Below are positions 38,209 through 47,418 of a DNA stretch of 64,000 nucleotides, piece by piece. Source of the stretch: Stanieria sp. NIES-3757 (GTDB taxonomy: Bacteria > Cyanobacteriota > Cyanobacteriia > Cyanobacteriales > Xenococcaceae). Under the pieces are notes generated by a model. The model did not search any database. It was not told where the DNA came from and saw only the letters and a list, made by a program, of their open reading frames with translations. How positions within the stretch are numbered: the first letter of the stretch is position 1; every line of letters starts with the position of its first letter. The DNA lies in NCBI GenBank assembly GCA_002355455.1, contig AP017375.1, forward strand, positions 62,001-126,000, given 5' to 3'. A program made the translations under genes and the position numbers.

Positions 38209-39036
38209 TTATTTCTTTTCTATAATGGGTTTACCGTCACTATCAATTTCTAACTCTTCACGACGGATTTGTTCTTGAGCATTAACGGTTTCTTGTTCAA
38301 CTTCTTTTCTAACACTCACTTCTTCTCTTACAAAAGCTTGTTTCTCAATATTGGCAGATTCTTCATAAACATCCATCCGTGCGACTTCACCTGATTGGAA
38401 ATTAGCTTCACCTGGTGCAACTTGAACCCGTTCAGTAGGAGTATGACGTTCTACAACAACACGCTCTTTTTCTACAGGGACAGCTACATTAGCAGTTTCA
38501 GTTTCTACTCGTTTACCAATAGAAACTTCTCCAGTACGGACACGATTTTTATTAGCAATTAATCGTTCTTGATAAAGTTTAATAGTATCGCCGTTTCTTT
38601 CGTTTAGGTTATATAATTCTGCGTCACGGTCGTAACTGTAATTATCTGGTTGATAAGTAGTTTGACTAGTTTGAGGTGAACGATAGTTCCTTCTAACTCG
38701 TTCTTCATAGTCATAATCAACTACCATATCATCGTTATATTCTGGTAAGGCTTCAGCTTGTTCTTGATTAGCAATACCAAGGGCATAAACACTTTCTTGC
38801 TCAGAATCGATTAAAGCTTGACCAATAGGTAATAAAACTTTTTTACCAAAAATCCAAAATCCTGTATCAACTACAAAATAACGAAAGTGACCTGAATCGT
38901 CGACTAAAACATCATAGACAGAACCAATTTTTTCATTGGTTGTGCCTGCATAAACAGAATAATTTTTGATGTTTATTTCTTCAAACTTGTTTTGCTGATC
39001 GCGAGGAACAAATTCTTCAATTTTATGTAGAGCCAT
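38209..39036 (-). CDS. PRC-barrel and DUF2382 stress protein
   Basis: A 275-residue soluble protein. The N-terminal 100 residues form a PRC-barrel (NEKIGSVYDVLVDDSGHFRY, VVDTGFWIFGKKVLLPIG). After a Tyr/Asp/Arg-rich linker, the C-terminal half is the DUF2382 (YsnF/AvaK) domain: KLYQERLIANKNRVRTGEV, VPVEKERVVVERH and DVYEESANIEKQAFVREEV. These proteins are induced by desiccation, salt or akinete formation in cyanobacteria. It is strongly similar over the C-terminal half to the protein at 54662-55939. Confidence 0.9.
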   Translation of the reverse strand: MALHKIEEFVPRDQQNKFEEINIKNYSVYAGTTNEKIGSVYDVLVDDSGHFRYFVVDTGFWIFGKKVLLPIGQALIDSEQESVYALGIANQEQAEALPEYNDDMVVDYDYEERVRRNYRSPQTSQTTYQPDNYSYDRDAELYNLNERNGDTIKLYQERLIANKNRVRTGEVSIGKRVETETANVAVPVEKERVVVERHTPTERVQVAPGEANFQSGEVARMDVYEESANIEKQAFVREEVSVRKEVEQETVNAQEQIRREELEIDSDGKPIIEKK

Positions 39037-39335
39037 GGTTAAACTTTTTGTTAACTACGTCAAAATCCTATCTAAACTAAAAATCGGATAACTCTGTCGT
39101 AAGTTATAAAAGTTTGTAATTTTTTGATTGATTTAAGTCTGTTTTAAATAATTGCTAAATCAAGTTAAAATCAATTCTAGTCTGGATTAGGGATTAAAAA
39201 TAAGTTATGTGCGATCGCAGAGATTTAGGCTATTTTTCTATCTTTGGACTAATAAATTTTTGTTTTAATTGAAATTAGTAGCTCTCAAAAAAATGTCGAT
39301 AATTATAGAGATGTGAACTGTTACATTTGTACTAA

Positions 39336-42089
39336 TTATTCAACTGTTTGATTTAATTGACGTAAAATCTGTTCTAATTCTTGTTGATAACGACCATATT
39401 CTAACCAATTGCCTTGACGCAATGCAGATTGAGCTTGATTATAGGTTTCCCACGCAGATTGAATTAAACTAGGATCTGAATCAGTTATAGCAGATGAAGG
39501 TGGTGTCCCTGAAATTGGTTCTTTCTCAAAGACAACAGCTAAAGATTGTTCTAAAGTAGGCATCATCACTATTTCTTTGTCATAAGCGACAATGACTCGC
39601 TTTAATTCGGGTAATTGTCCTTGTTCGGCACGTAAGTAAATAGGTTCGATATAAAGTAAAGCACCATCAATTGGAATTACCAGAATATCGCCACGGATCA
39701 CCCGCGAACCTTCTTGACTCCACAAAGTTAGTTGTTGAGAAATTTCTGGATTTTGGTTAATGCGTGCTTCAATTTGAAAAGGGCCGTAAATCAGTTCTTG
39801 TTTAGGAAATTCATAAAGAACTAGGTTGCCATAATTATCTCCATCACAACGCGCTGCCATCCAGGCAATCATATTGTCTTTATTGACAGGCGTAAAAGGC
39901 AGAATGAGAACAAATTCTTCTTGGGATTGTCCTGGCAAACGCATGATTAGATAATAAGGCTCGATCGCTTTTGGTTCGCTTTCAGAAATTTTGTTAGCAA
40001 AACGCCACAGATCTTCACGGTTATAAAATACTTGCGGATCGCTCATGTGGTAAGCGGTATAAATCTGCGCCTGGATGTTAAATAGATCGAGGGGATAGCG
40101 AAAGTGAGCTTTGATTTGAGGAGGAATGGTATCGTTTGCTTGAAAAAGTTCTGGAAATATTTTGCTGTAGGTTTGTAGTACAGGATCATTGGGATCGACG
40201 ACAAAGAACTGCATCGTTCCATTTTTTGCATCTACTAAAACTTTCACGGAGTTGCGAATATAATTGACTTTCTTGTCCGTAATTAATTCTGTGCTTTCGT
40301 TGCTAACTACTTCTGAATAAGGATAGCGATCGCTTGTAGTGTAGGCATCAATAATCCACTGTAGTTTACCATCGATCACGGTGATATAAGGGTCGCGATC
40401 GAACTGTAAAAAGGGTGCAACATGACTAACTCGTTCTCGAATTTGCCGATAGTAATGGATTCGAGTAGAGGCAGTTCGCGAACTGCCCGTACTTAAATAA
40501 TTAGAAATGAGAATTTTCCAACTACCAAGCTCGTAAGCATAAGCTAATTTGCGCCACCAAGAAGCAATGGGTACACCACCAGTTCCTTGATAATAGACAA
40601 AAGCATTTTCATCACCTTTGGGGTAGTCAAATTCTGGTGTGGTTGTGCCTGTAAAAATATAGCGGTCTTTTTCTTCGCCATAATAAATAGCAGGTTCTTG
40701 TATTTGTAAATCTATTTGAGATACGGGAGGAATATTTTTAATAAATAAAATTGGTAAACCATCGGCAGCAACTTCGTTAACAGGACTCATTACTAACCCG
40801 TAACCATGAGTATACTTTAGACGTTGATTGACCCAAGTTTTTGCTTGTTGGGGTACTTGTTCATAAGATAATTCTCTTGGTGCAATCATGATTTGACGAT
40901 AGTTGCCATCAAGGGTGTAGCGGTCAACATCAACATCATTAAATTGATAATAAAGGCGAATTTCTTGAATTTGACGATAAGTATCTAACAGTGGTTGATA
41001 ATCCCAAAGTCTGATGTTATCAATGGTTGCTTGGTTTTGTTCTGAAAGGCTTAATTGAGCAGACGCAGGATAATCAGTTGAAGTGATTTTTGCTAAATCG
41101 TAAGCTTGACGAGTATATTCCAGATTGTATTTTAAATAAGGTAATTCTTTATTTAATTCATTAGGTTCAACTATAAATCTTTGTTGAAGCGCGGGATAAA
41201 TTCCATTTACCAACACCAAAACAGTTAAATAAATTCCCACTGCATATATTGAAAGTAAAAATCTGCGCGACCAGATCGTTACAATCAAAATAATACTGAG
41301 TAGTAAAGACCCAATACTCATAATCCAGTAGGCAAACAATCTGGCATGAGTATCAGTATAACCAGCACCCCAAACCACGCTACGGGAAGAATAAAGCAAT
41401 TCGTAACGCTCTAACCAAAAATAGACAGCAATAGTTAAAGCGATCGTAGCAAATAACAAACTAAGATGAGTTTTAATTCTATTATTTAATAATTTCTGCC
41501 ATTGACGGTCAATAGTCATGGCTTTCCATCGCCAATCAAATCCAACCGTACCTTTAAAAACATAAATCGCGCTGGCTAAAATTAATCCTGCTAACAAAAG
41601 TATAATCAGCCAATTTTGGAAATCTTTGTAAAAAGGTAAGTGAAACAAATAAAAACCGATATCCATGCCATAAATCGGCTCGTTCAGCTTAAATTCGGTA
41701 GCATTCAAATACTTAAGGATAGTTTCCCAGTGCGCTGCACTACTATTGGCTGCACTTAAAGAAATTAGAAAAATCAGGATTAAAACCAAATAATTGGCAA
41801 TTTTGTTGGTATATAGTTCTAAAGGATTACCTTCCAGAAACCGAAAAGCGCGATCGCGGGTTAAATGAAGAGAAAGACCATAGTTAATAGCTAAAAAAGC
41901 AGCATAAATGGCAAAAGTAGCCAACCAAACCAGAATTTGCCAAGAAATTCGCGTCTGAAACACTTCACTAAAGCCGACAGCACCAAACCACCATGATTCT
42001 GTTAGAAGATGAACTAAAGTTGAAGCAATAGTTAAACAAATTGCAATTACTAAAATCGTGGCGACAATAGCTTTCTGTGGAAGTTGCAT
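39336..42089 (-). CDS. UPF0182 family membrane protein
   Basis: A 917-residue protein of the UPF0182 (COG1615) family. About seven hydrophobic helices occupy the first 300 residues (ATILVIAICLTIASTLVHLL and others); the rest is a large soluble domain with conserved pieces LWDYQPLLDTYRQIQEIRLYY-like, YTHGYGLVMSPVNEV, YYGEEKDRYIFTGTTTPEFDY and MSDPQVFYNREDLW. The family is common in cyanobacteria and actinobacteria; no function is known. The C-terminal tail shows WLEYGRYQQELEQILRQL, probably a helix. It stands alone. Confidence 0.93.
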   Translation of the reverse strand: MQLPQKAIVATILVIAICLTIASTLVHLLTESWWFGAVGFSEVFQTRISWQILVWLATFAIYAAFLAINYGLSLHLTRDRAFRFLEGNPLELYTNKIANYLVLILIFLISLSAANSSAAHWETILKYLNATEFKLNEPIYGMDIGFYLFHLPFYKDFQNWLIILLLAGLILASAIYVFKGTVGFDWRWKAMTIDRQWQKLLNNRIKTHLSLLFATIALTIAVYFWLERYELLYSSRSVVWGAGYTDTHARLFAYWIMSIGSLLLSIILIVTIWSRRFLLSIYAVGIYLTVLVLVNGIYPALQQRFIVEPNELNKELPYLKYNLEYTRQAYDLAKITSTDYPASAQLSLSEQNQATIDNIRLWDYQPLLDTYRQIQEIRLYYQFNDVDVDRYTLDGNYRQIMIAPRELSYEQVPQQAKTWVNQRLKYTHGYGLVMSPVNEVAADGLPILFIKNIPPVSQIDLQIQEPAIYYGEEKDRYIFTGTTTPEFDYPKGDENAFVYYQGTGGVPIASWWRKLAYAYELGSWKILISNYLSTGSSRTASTRIHYYRQIRERVSHVAPFLQFDRDPYITVIDGKLQWIIDAYTTSDRYPYSEVVSNESTELITDKKVNYIRNSVKVLVDAKNGTMQFFVVDPNDPVLQTYSKIFPELFQANDTIPPQIKAHFRYPLDLFNIQAQIYTAYHMSDPQVFYNREDLWRFANKISESEPKAIEPYYLIMRLPGQSQEEFVLILPFTPVNKDNMIAWMAARCDGDNYGNLVLYEFPKQELIYGPFQIEARINQNPEISQQLTLWSQEGSRVIRGDILVIPIDGALLYIEPIYLRAEQGQLPELKRVIVAYDKEIVMMPTLEQSLAVVFEKEPISGTPPSSAITDSDPSLIQSAWETYNQAQSALRQGNWLEYGRYQQELEQILRQLNQTVE

Positions 42090-42349
42090 ATTTTAACTGC
42101 TACTGTAGTTAGTTATTTTGCTTACGATCTAAGCCTAGCTTAATTATGGTTATCCCGATTCGGTTTACCTAAATACTTAATTTTATTATCTTGTGAGTGT
42201 ATAGATTAAACGGCCTTAATCTTTAGTTTTTACCTTCTAAAAATATGAGAAATAAATGAAAAGAAAATGACTCAAAAATGATAAGAAATGTTAAGCAAAT
42301 CGAGTACACTTAAGTTGATCGCAAAATTCTTTATAAACAAAATTAATCT

Positions 42350-42910
42350 ATGGAATTAGCTAATATTTCTTTAATTGGTATCGGTTTAGCTGCTGATGCT
42401 TGTGCTGTTTCCTTGAGTAGTGGTTTAGTTATTAGACATATAAAAATTAATAAAGCCTTAAAAATCGCCCTAGCTTTTGGTATTTTTCAAGGCATAATGC
42501 CCTTGATTGGTTGGATTACTGGCTTAACTTTTCGGGAATTTATTATTCAAATAGATCATTGGATTGCCTTTGTTTTATTATTAGCGATCGGAGGCAAAAT
42601 GATTTATGAAACCTTTCAAGAAGATAACGAAGAAAATAAATTTAATCCTTTAGATAACTATACTTTATTAGGACTTGCGATCGCAACAAGTATTGATGCC
42701 TTAGCCGTTGGCTTGAGTTTATCAGTATTAAAAACTTCTATTTTATCCGCAGCAGGAGTGATTGGAATTATTACTTTTTCCCTATCTTTTATTAGTGTTT
42801 ATCTAGGGCATAAATGGGGAAATTTAGCTAAATTTAAACTGGAATTTATTGGAGGAGTACTTTTAATTTTTATTGGTCTTAAAATTTTAATGAGTCATTT
42901 ATTAGCTTAA
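42350..42910 (+). CDS. mntP: Putative manganese efflux pump MntP
   Basis: A 186-residue protein with six hydrophobic helices and two internally similar halves. Each half has an Asp motif: GLAADACAVSLSSGL and ATSIDALAVGLSLSVL, the MntP hallmark. It should export Mn2+ across the plasma membrane. In many bacteria the gene follows a yybP-ykoY riboswitch; I looked upstream and saw no such structure. Transcribed alone. Confidence 0.92.
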   Translation: MELANISLIGIGLAADACAVSLSSGLVIRHIKINKALKIALAFGIFQGIMPLIGWITGLTFREFIIQIDHWIAFVLLLAIGGKMIYETFQEDNEENKFNPLDNYTLLGLAIATSIDALAVGLSLSVLKTSILSAAGVIGIITFSLSFISVYLGHKWGNLAKFKLEFIGGVLLIFIGLKILMSHLLA

Positions 42911-43151
42911 TTATCAGTGACCAAAAATTAAGTAGCAAGTAAAAAGTAGCAATTAATCTAATCAATCATCCCTGTTTATCTGCGTAGTCTCCGACCCTGC
43001 TAGCGCAGCTCATCTGTGGACAAACTTAACCATTAACAGAAAATCAGTAGCTTTGACTGTATTTTATTAAATTGAGAAACGCTATATAATTTACGATTAC
43101 TGTAAGTGAAATTAATTGCATCATCATAAATGCAATAAATAATTAATTTTG

Positions 43152-44690
43152 ATGTCACGAGTAATTATTGCTTCTGATTCTCCGATGGCTGCTGATGCTG
43201 GTGCAGCGATTGCCGATAATGGTGGTAATGCAGTAGATGCTGCGATCGCTGCTACAATAGTTTCTATGTGTACGGCACCAGGAGTGATTGCACCAGGTTG
43301 TAGCGGTTTCATTACTATTTGGTCGCCACAAGAAGAACCGGTTGTCATCGATGCCTATGCAGAAGTACCAGGAAGAGGTTTACCAGTAGCACGATTTGGT
43401 CAAGGTATTAAAGAGGTGAACTTTGACTACGGCGGTGGGATGAAGAGTTTAGTTGGTTATGGTTCCGTCGCCACTCCTGGGATGTTTGCGGGTTTGGGAG
43501 AAGCGTGGGAACAATATGGCAATCTTGCTTGGCAAGAAATTGTCACTCCAGCACAACAACTTGCAGAACGAGGTTTTCCCCTTTCTAGAGTTTCTGCCGA
43601 TTATTTAGTTTTCACAGGCAAAAGTATTTTTGGTTGGCATCCCGATAGTTATCGAGCCATTCATAATACTGAAGGAAACTGTCTACAAGCAGGAGAATTG
43701 GTTCAAATTGCTGGACTTGCTGAGAGTTTAAAATTAATTGCTACGGAAGGAGCTAAAACCTTTTATACAGGGGAACTAGGAGCAAAAATTGCTCAAGAAA
43801 TTCAGGCTAATGAGGGGTTATTAACTGCTACTGACTTGGCTGCTTATCAGGCTATTGCCAGAAAACCGATTAGTTTTAGTTGTGGTGATTGGGAAATTTT
43901 TACTAATCCTGCTCCTGCTATTGGTGGTGCTTGTTTAGCTGCCATGTTGTTACTACTAGAAAAGAATGCTTTCGAGCGATGGGATAGTAAAGCCGTTAAA
44001 ACTATGGCTCAGATTCAGCAGGCTGTCCTTGATTATCGTCATCAATATTTAGATGGAGCAACTAATAATTTAGTAACCAAAGAAGTTGCTAGATTGCTTC
44101 AACTAGCTGGTTTGGGTGAACCGAATAACTTACTTCAATCCCCTTCAACTATTCATACTTCGGCGGTTGATTCAAATGGTTTGGCTTGTGCCATCACGGC
44201 ATCGGCTGGTTATGGCTCTGGAGTAATGATTGCAGATACAGGCTTATGGTTAAATAACTCTCTCGGTGAAATTGAACTGCATCCCCACGGTTTAGAAGGC
44301 TTGTCTCCAGGAACTCGTTTAGCTTCTAATATGGCTCCCACAATTGCTCGTCGAGAAGATGGTACAGTTTTAGCGATTGGTTCTCCTGGTGCTTCGCGAA
44401 TTACAACAGCATTGGCTCAAGTATTATTTAATTATATTCATTTAGGTATGTCTTTAGAAGATGCGATCGCATTTCCTCGTCTTCATGTAGAGGTGTTTGA
44501 AGATTTGCATACGATGGCTTTTGAGACAGGATTACCCATAGATGCAATTACATCTTTAGTTACTCGACAGTTTGAAGGAATTTCCATGTATTTTGGTGGA
44601 GTTCAAGCTGCTGTATGGAACCCCAATCAAGGATTAGAGGCTGTTGCCGATCCTCGTCGTACTGGCAAAGTTGCCTCTGGTGGAAAATAA
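43152..44690 (+). CDS. ggt: Gamma-glutamyltransferase family protein
   Basis: A 512-residue Ntn-hydrolase of the gamma-glutamyltranspeptidase family. N-terminal ADNGGNAVDAAIAATIVSM is the family opening. The self-cleavage point is expected in PSTIHTSAVDSNGLACAI, where the first Thr aligns with the catalytic Thr of TTHYSVVD. Later NNSLGEIELHP, LASNMAPTIARREDGTVLAI and GSPGASRITTALAQVLFNYI fit the small subunit. There is no clear signal peptide, so it may be cytoplasmic, unlike secreted GGTs; substrate may differ. ATG 43152 is preferred to TTG 43149. Downstream lies the cut-off end of the giant RTX gene, on the other strand. Confidence 0.88.
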   Translation: MSRVIIASDSPMAADAGAAIADNGGNAVDAAIAATIVSMCTAPGVIAPGCSGFITIWSPQEEPVVIDAYAEVPGRGLPVARFGQGIKEVNFDYGGGMKSLVGYGSVATPGMFAGLGEAWEQYGNLAWQEIVTPAQQLAERGFPLSRVSADYLVFTGKSIFGWHPDSYRAIHNTEGNCLQAGELVQIAGLAESLKLIATEGAKTFYTGELGAKIAQEIQANEGLLTATDLAAYQAIARKPISFSCGDWEIFTNPAPAIGGACLAAMLLLLEKNAFERWDSKAVKTMAQIQQAVLDYRHQYLDGATNNLVTKEVARLLQLAGLGEPNNLLQSPSTIHTSAVDSNGLACAITASAGYGSGVMIADTGLWLNNSLGEIELHPHGLEGLSPGTRLASNMAPTIARREDGTVLAIGSPGASRITTALAQVLFNYIHLGMSLEDAIAFPRLHVEVFEDLHTMAFETGLPIDAITSLVTRQFEGISMYFGGVQAAVWNPNQGLEAVADPRRTGKVASGGK

Positions 44691-44752
44691 GTTTAAAGAA
44701 TAAATTGTAAGAGCTATTCGCCAATAGCCCTCACAAAGTCGAGGCACTACAT
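44691..44752. other. Short gap between ggt stop and relic
   Basis: Contains a loosely paired AGAGCTATTCG / CAATAGCCCT stretch that may end both converging transcripts; no gene. Confidence 0.35.
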
Positions 44753-44820
44753 TTAAATAAACAAAGTAGAAGTAGTAGCAGTATCAAAACTACCGCTATA
44801 ACCAGTCACATTGATAATTA
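44753..44820 (-). pseudogene. Severed C-terminal end of giant RTX gene
   Basis: On the minus strand this stretch reads IINVTGYSGSFDTATTSTLF-I then TAA (44753-44755). It is the usual tail of cyanobacterial RTX/Calx-beta proteins. The large gene now ending at 47387 is normal up to VGFQSSSDL; joining it to this fragment after removing both IS elements gives SSSDLIINVTGYSG in frame. So the piece is the original 3' end, separated by 2.6 kb of inserted DNA. Confidence 0.85.
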
Positions 44821-45969
44821 ATATCAAATCCGTTTGAATACCCATAATTAAATCAGGTCTTCAGGCCACCAATGATAGTTAGTCAATCCTTGAATCAATT
44901 GTGGTTGTCGAAGTAGACTACGGCATCTTTGAATCATAATTTCTTCTAATTGGTCGAGAGTGTCAAAAGTTTTGTTCGCGATTGCTTCATTAGTCAGAGG
45001 CCATAATCTTTCGGCAGGTTGTAATTCTGGTGATTTGGGAGGCATCCAGAATAAATGTACTCCTTTGGGAACTTTTAGCTTTTCAGTAGTATGAAAAGAT
45101 GCTTGATCGAGCGCTAAAATGACTCGCTTTTTTTCACCTATCTCAAAATGCCGAGCAAAATCTTCTAACAAAAGACTAAAAACTTTAGTGTTCAACTTGG
45201 GTACAATCCACCAATAAGTTTCTCCTGAACCAGGATGTACAAATCCTGCTAACCACAACCATTGAAATCGCCAATTAACTTTGGCTATCGGTTGCTGACC
45301 CTTTTCTATCCACATGATTCGATTTACTGGCTGCAATCCGATTCGATGCTCATCTTCAGCCCAAGTTTCTACCGTTGATTCAGGATATTGTTGTTTAATT
45401 GCTGCGGCAGTCTGCGCCAGTTTTTTTTCCAGCGTTGTTGCTCTTCGGGATCACTTTCGACATGAGTAGGTCTTGGTCTTCGACGGACGTATTCTAGTCC
45501 TCGAAGATAATCCCATCCTCTTTGAGGTGCGATCTCTTTGCCTAATAACTCACTCATCCAAGCTGCTACTTTGGTTCCGCTCCATAATCCTCCTGACTCT
45601 GGTGTTGCTTGAAGGGCTTGCCATAATAAGGCTTGTTGTTGTTCATCCAATAGTGGCTTGGCTCCCTGATTCTCTTTTCTTTTATCCCCCAAGCTTTCTG
45701 CCCCCAAGCGATTGTAACCCCAGACAAGTTCGTAAATCCAGCTACGGCTATAGCCAGTTATCTCTGCTACTTGTTCTGTAGTCTTTCCCTCTGCTAACAA
45801 CCAGATAATTTGGTAGTGACTTCGCTCTCGTGGTTCTCTTGAATTACGATATCGTTGTTTTAGTTCCTCTATACTTAAATGAGGTTCGATTCTAATTCGT
45901 TTCGGCATCAATTGAATTTGGTTATTTTCTCTGCTTGATTATATCATGGGCAATTAAACGGATTTAATA
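44821..45969 (-). mobile_element. IS630-family insertion sequence
   Basis: About 1.15 kb. Terminal inverted repeats: left TATCAAATCCGTTTGAAT and right (reverse complement) TATTAAATCCGTTTAATT, continuing with CCCATAAT / CCCATGAT. Flanking TA fits the IS630 target duplication; boundary could shift by two bases. Contains a two-frame DDE transposase. It sits inside the 3' end of the giant RTX gene. Confidence 0.88.
44848..45911 (-). CDS. IS630 transposase with -1 frameshift
   Basis: Two frames make one DDE transposase. The upstream frame (45911 to 45369, 180 residues) has the helix-turn-helix regions (TEQVAEITGYSRSWIYELV). The downstream frame (to 44848) has VILALDQASFHTTEKL (second Asp) and PPKSPELQPAERLW (Glu). 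Codons before its first start-like codon, reached only by frameshift, give ETWAEDEHRIGL with the first catalytic Asp. The two meet at a run of eight A in the sense strand (45421-45428), an A-AAA-AAA type slippery site suited to -1 shift. So it appears intact and possibly active. Confidence 0.88.
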
Positions 45970-45973
45970 TAAA

Positions 45974-47418
45974 CCCTCTTTTATGACTATAGGGTGATAA
46001 AATAATTGAAAATAAAAACCCAATGAAAAATGGTGACACCACGAAGAGAAGCATCATCAACAGTGAGTTTTATCGATCACTATTGTCAAGCCTACCAAGA
46101 GCTATTCTCTGATGTGAGAAATTATGAAGCATTCAAATTAATACATTTAGGAATGCTATCAGAAATACCTAGAAAGTCGCTACCAAAGATAGCAAGAGCG
46201 GTAGGATTAAAAGATAGTCAAGGATTAAATTATTTTCTATCTGAAGCTCATTGGAATGTAGAAAAAATACGAGAAATTAGATTATGGTTGACTAAATTAT
46301 TGATTGGAGAAAGAAAAATAACTCTTTGTATTGATGAAACAGGAGATGTCAAGAAAGGAAAAACAACTGATTATGTAGCCAGACAGTATATTGGTAATTT
46401 AGGAAAGACAAAAAATGGAATTGTGTCGGTTAATGCTTATGCAGTAGTAGAGGGAATAACATACCCTTTACTTTTTAAAATATTTAAGCCGAACAAATGC
46501 CTCAAAGCAGAAGATACATATAAAACCAAACCACAACTAGCTGTAGAAATAATCAAGGAATTACAAAAATGGAACTTTAACATCAAGTTAATATTAGCTG
46601 ATAGTTTGTATGGAGAAAGTGGAGATGTAATTACAGTTTTGGAGCAATTGAATCTGGAGTATATTGTGGCAATTCGCTCTAACCATAAGGTTTGGATGTT
46701 CGGCGATGAGAAAAAAAAATATAATCGATGGCAAGCTTATCAACAAAAATTATCTCGAAAGAAGAGCGAAACTAGATACATTAGAGAAATTATTTTTGGC
46801 ACAAGAAAACATATTCGTTTCTATCAAATAAGTAAACAAGACGACAAAAACCCTGAACCAAAAGATACTTGGTTTATTATGACGAATAAAAAAGGCAAAA
46901 TTGCCACCACAATTGCTTCAGAATATAGTTTGAGAAACTGGATTGAATATGCGTTTAAACAAGTCAAAAATGAACTTGGTTGGGCAGATTTTCGAGTTAC
47001 AGATTATCACGGTATAGAACGCTGGTGGGAATTAATTATGAGTACTTATTTTTTAGTAAGTCTTCAAGCTAATTATTTTCAATTAGAGACGATTGTTCCC
47101 GATGCCAATTCTCAAGTCTCTACTCTTAAATCAGTTTCTTCTTTTCCTTTCTCTAATCATCAGGCGTGGGATTCTGGTGCTGGTTGGAAAAGTTCTTTAA
47201 ATAACTTGCGCTTAATTATTCAACCATTAATCTTTTTCTCTCTTATTCAACCTTGGCTATCCGTATTTCCTAATCAACATCTTCAACTTGGTTTTTCTAA
47301 GTTAATCAACATTATGAATCGCTTTCGTGGTTCTCCTTTTCCTCAAAGTCAATTTTTAGAGTATTCGTTCTCTGTTGCTTGCTAATTCAATATTTTTCCC
47401 CATAGTCATAAAAGAGGG
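45974..47418 (+). mobile_element. IS701-family insertion sequence
   Basis: 1445 bp. Ends are inverted repeats beginning CCCTCTTTTATGACTAT at 45974 and, reversed, at 47418, alike over 21 bases but one. It is flanked by direct repeats ATAAA (45969-45973 and 47419-47423). The left repeat takes its first A from the end of the IS630, so this element landed after the IS630. Confidence 0.9.
46030..47385 (+). CDS. IS701-family DDE transposase
   Basis: A 451-residue transposase, full length. The DDE residues lie in ITLCIDETGDVKKGKTTDY (first Asp), LILADSLYGESGD (second Asp) and YAFKQVKNELGWADFRVTDY (Glu). The N-terminus (LPKIARAVGLKDSQGLNYFL) matches the IS701 type. No stop or frameshift is seen, so it may be active. 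ATG 46030 is 57 bases inside the left end. Confidence 0.93.
   Translation: MVTPRREASSTVSFIDHYCQAYQELFSDVRNYEAFKLIHLGMLSEIPRKSLPKIARAVGLKDSQGLNYFLSEAHWNVEKIREIRLWLTKLLIGERKITLCIDETGDVKKGKTTDYVARQYIGNLGKTKNGIVSVNAYAVVEGITYPLLFKIFKPNKCLKAEDTYKTKPQLAVEIIKELQKWNFNIKLILADSLYGESGDVITVLEQLNLEYIVAIRSNHKVWMFGDEKKKYNRWQAYQQKLSRKKSETRYIREIIFGTRKHIRFYQISKQDDKNPEPKDTWFIMTNKKGKIATTIASEYSLRNWIEYAFKQVKNELGWADFRVTDYHGIERWWELIMSTYFLVSLQANYFQLETIVPDANSQVSTLKSVSSFPFSNHQAWDSGAGWKSSLNNLRLIIQPLIFFSLIQPWLSVFPNQHLQLGFSKLINIMNRFRGSPFPQSQFLEYSFSVAC

Noticed and set aside
42090-42349. Possible yybP-ykoY manganese riboswitch before mntP
   Set aside because: The conserved GGGGAGUA and ACCGCCGAA-like parts were searched for by eye and not found.
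43124-43348. 74-codon open frame antisense to the start of the ggt gene
   Set aside because: Shadow of an alanine-rich region of the real gene.
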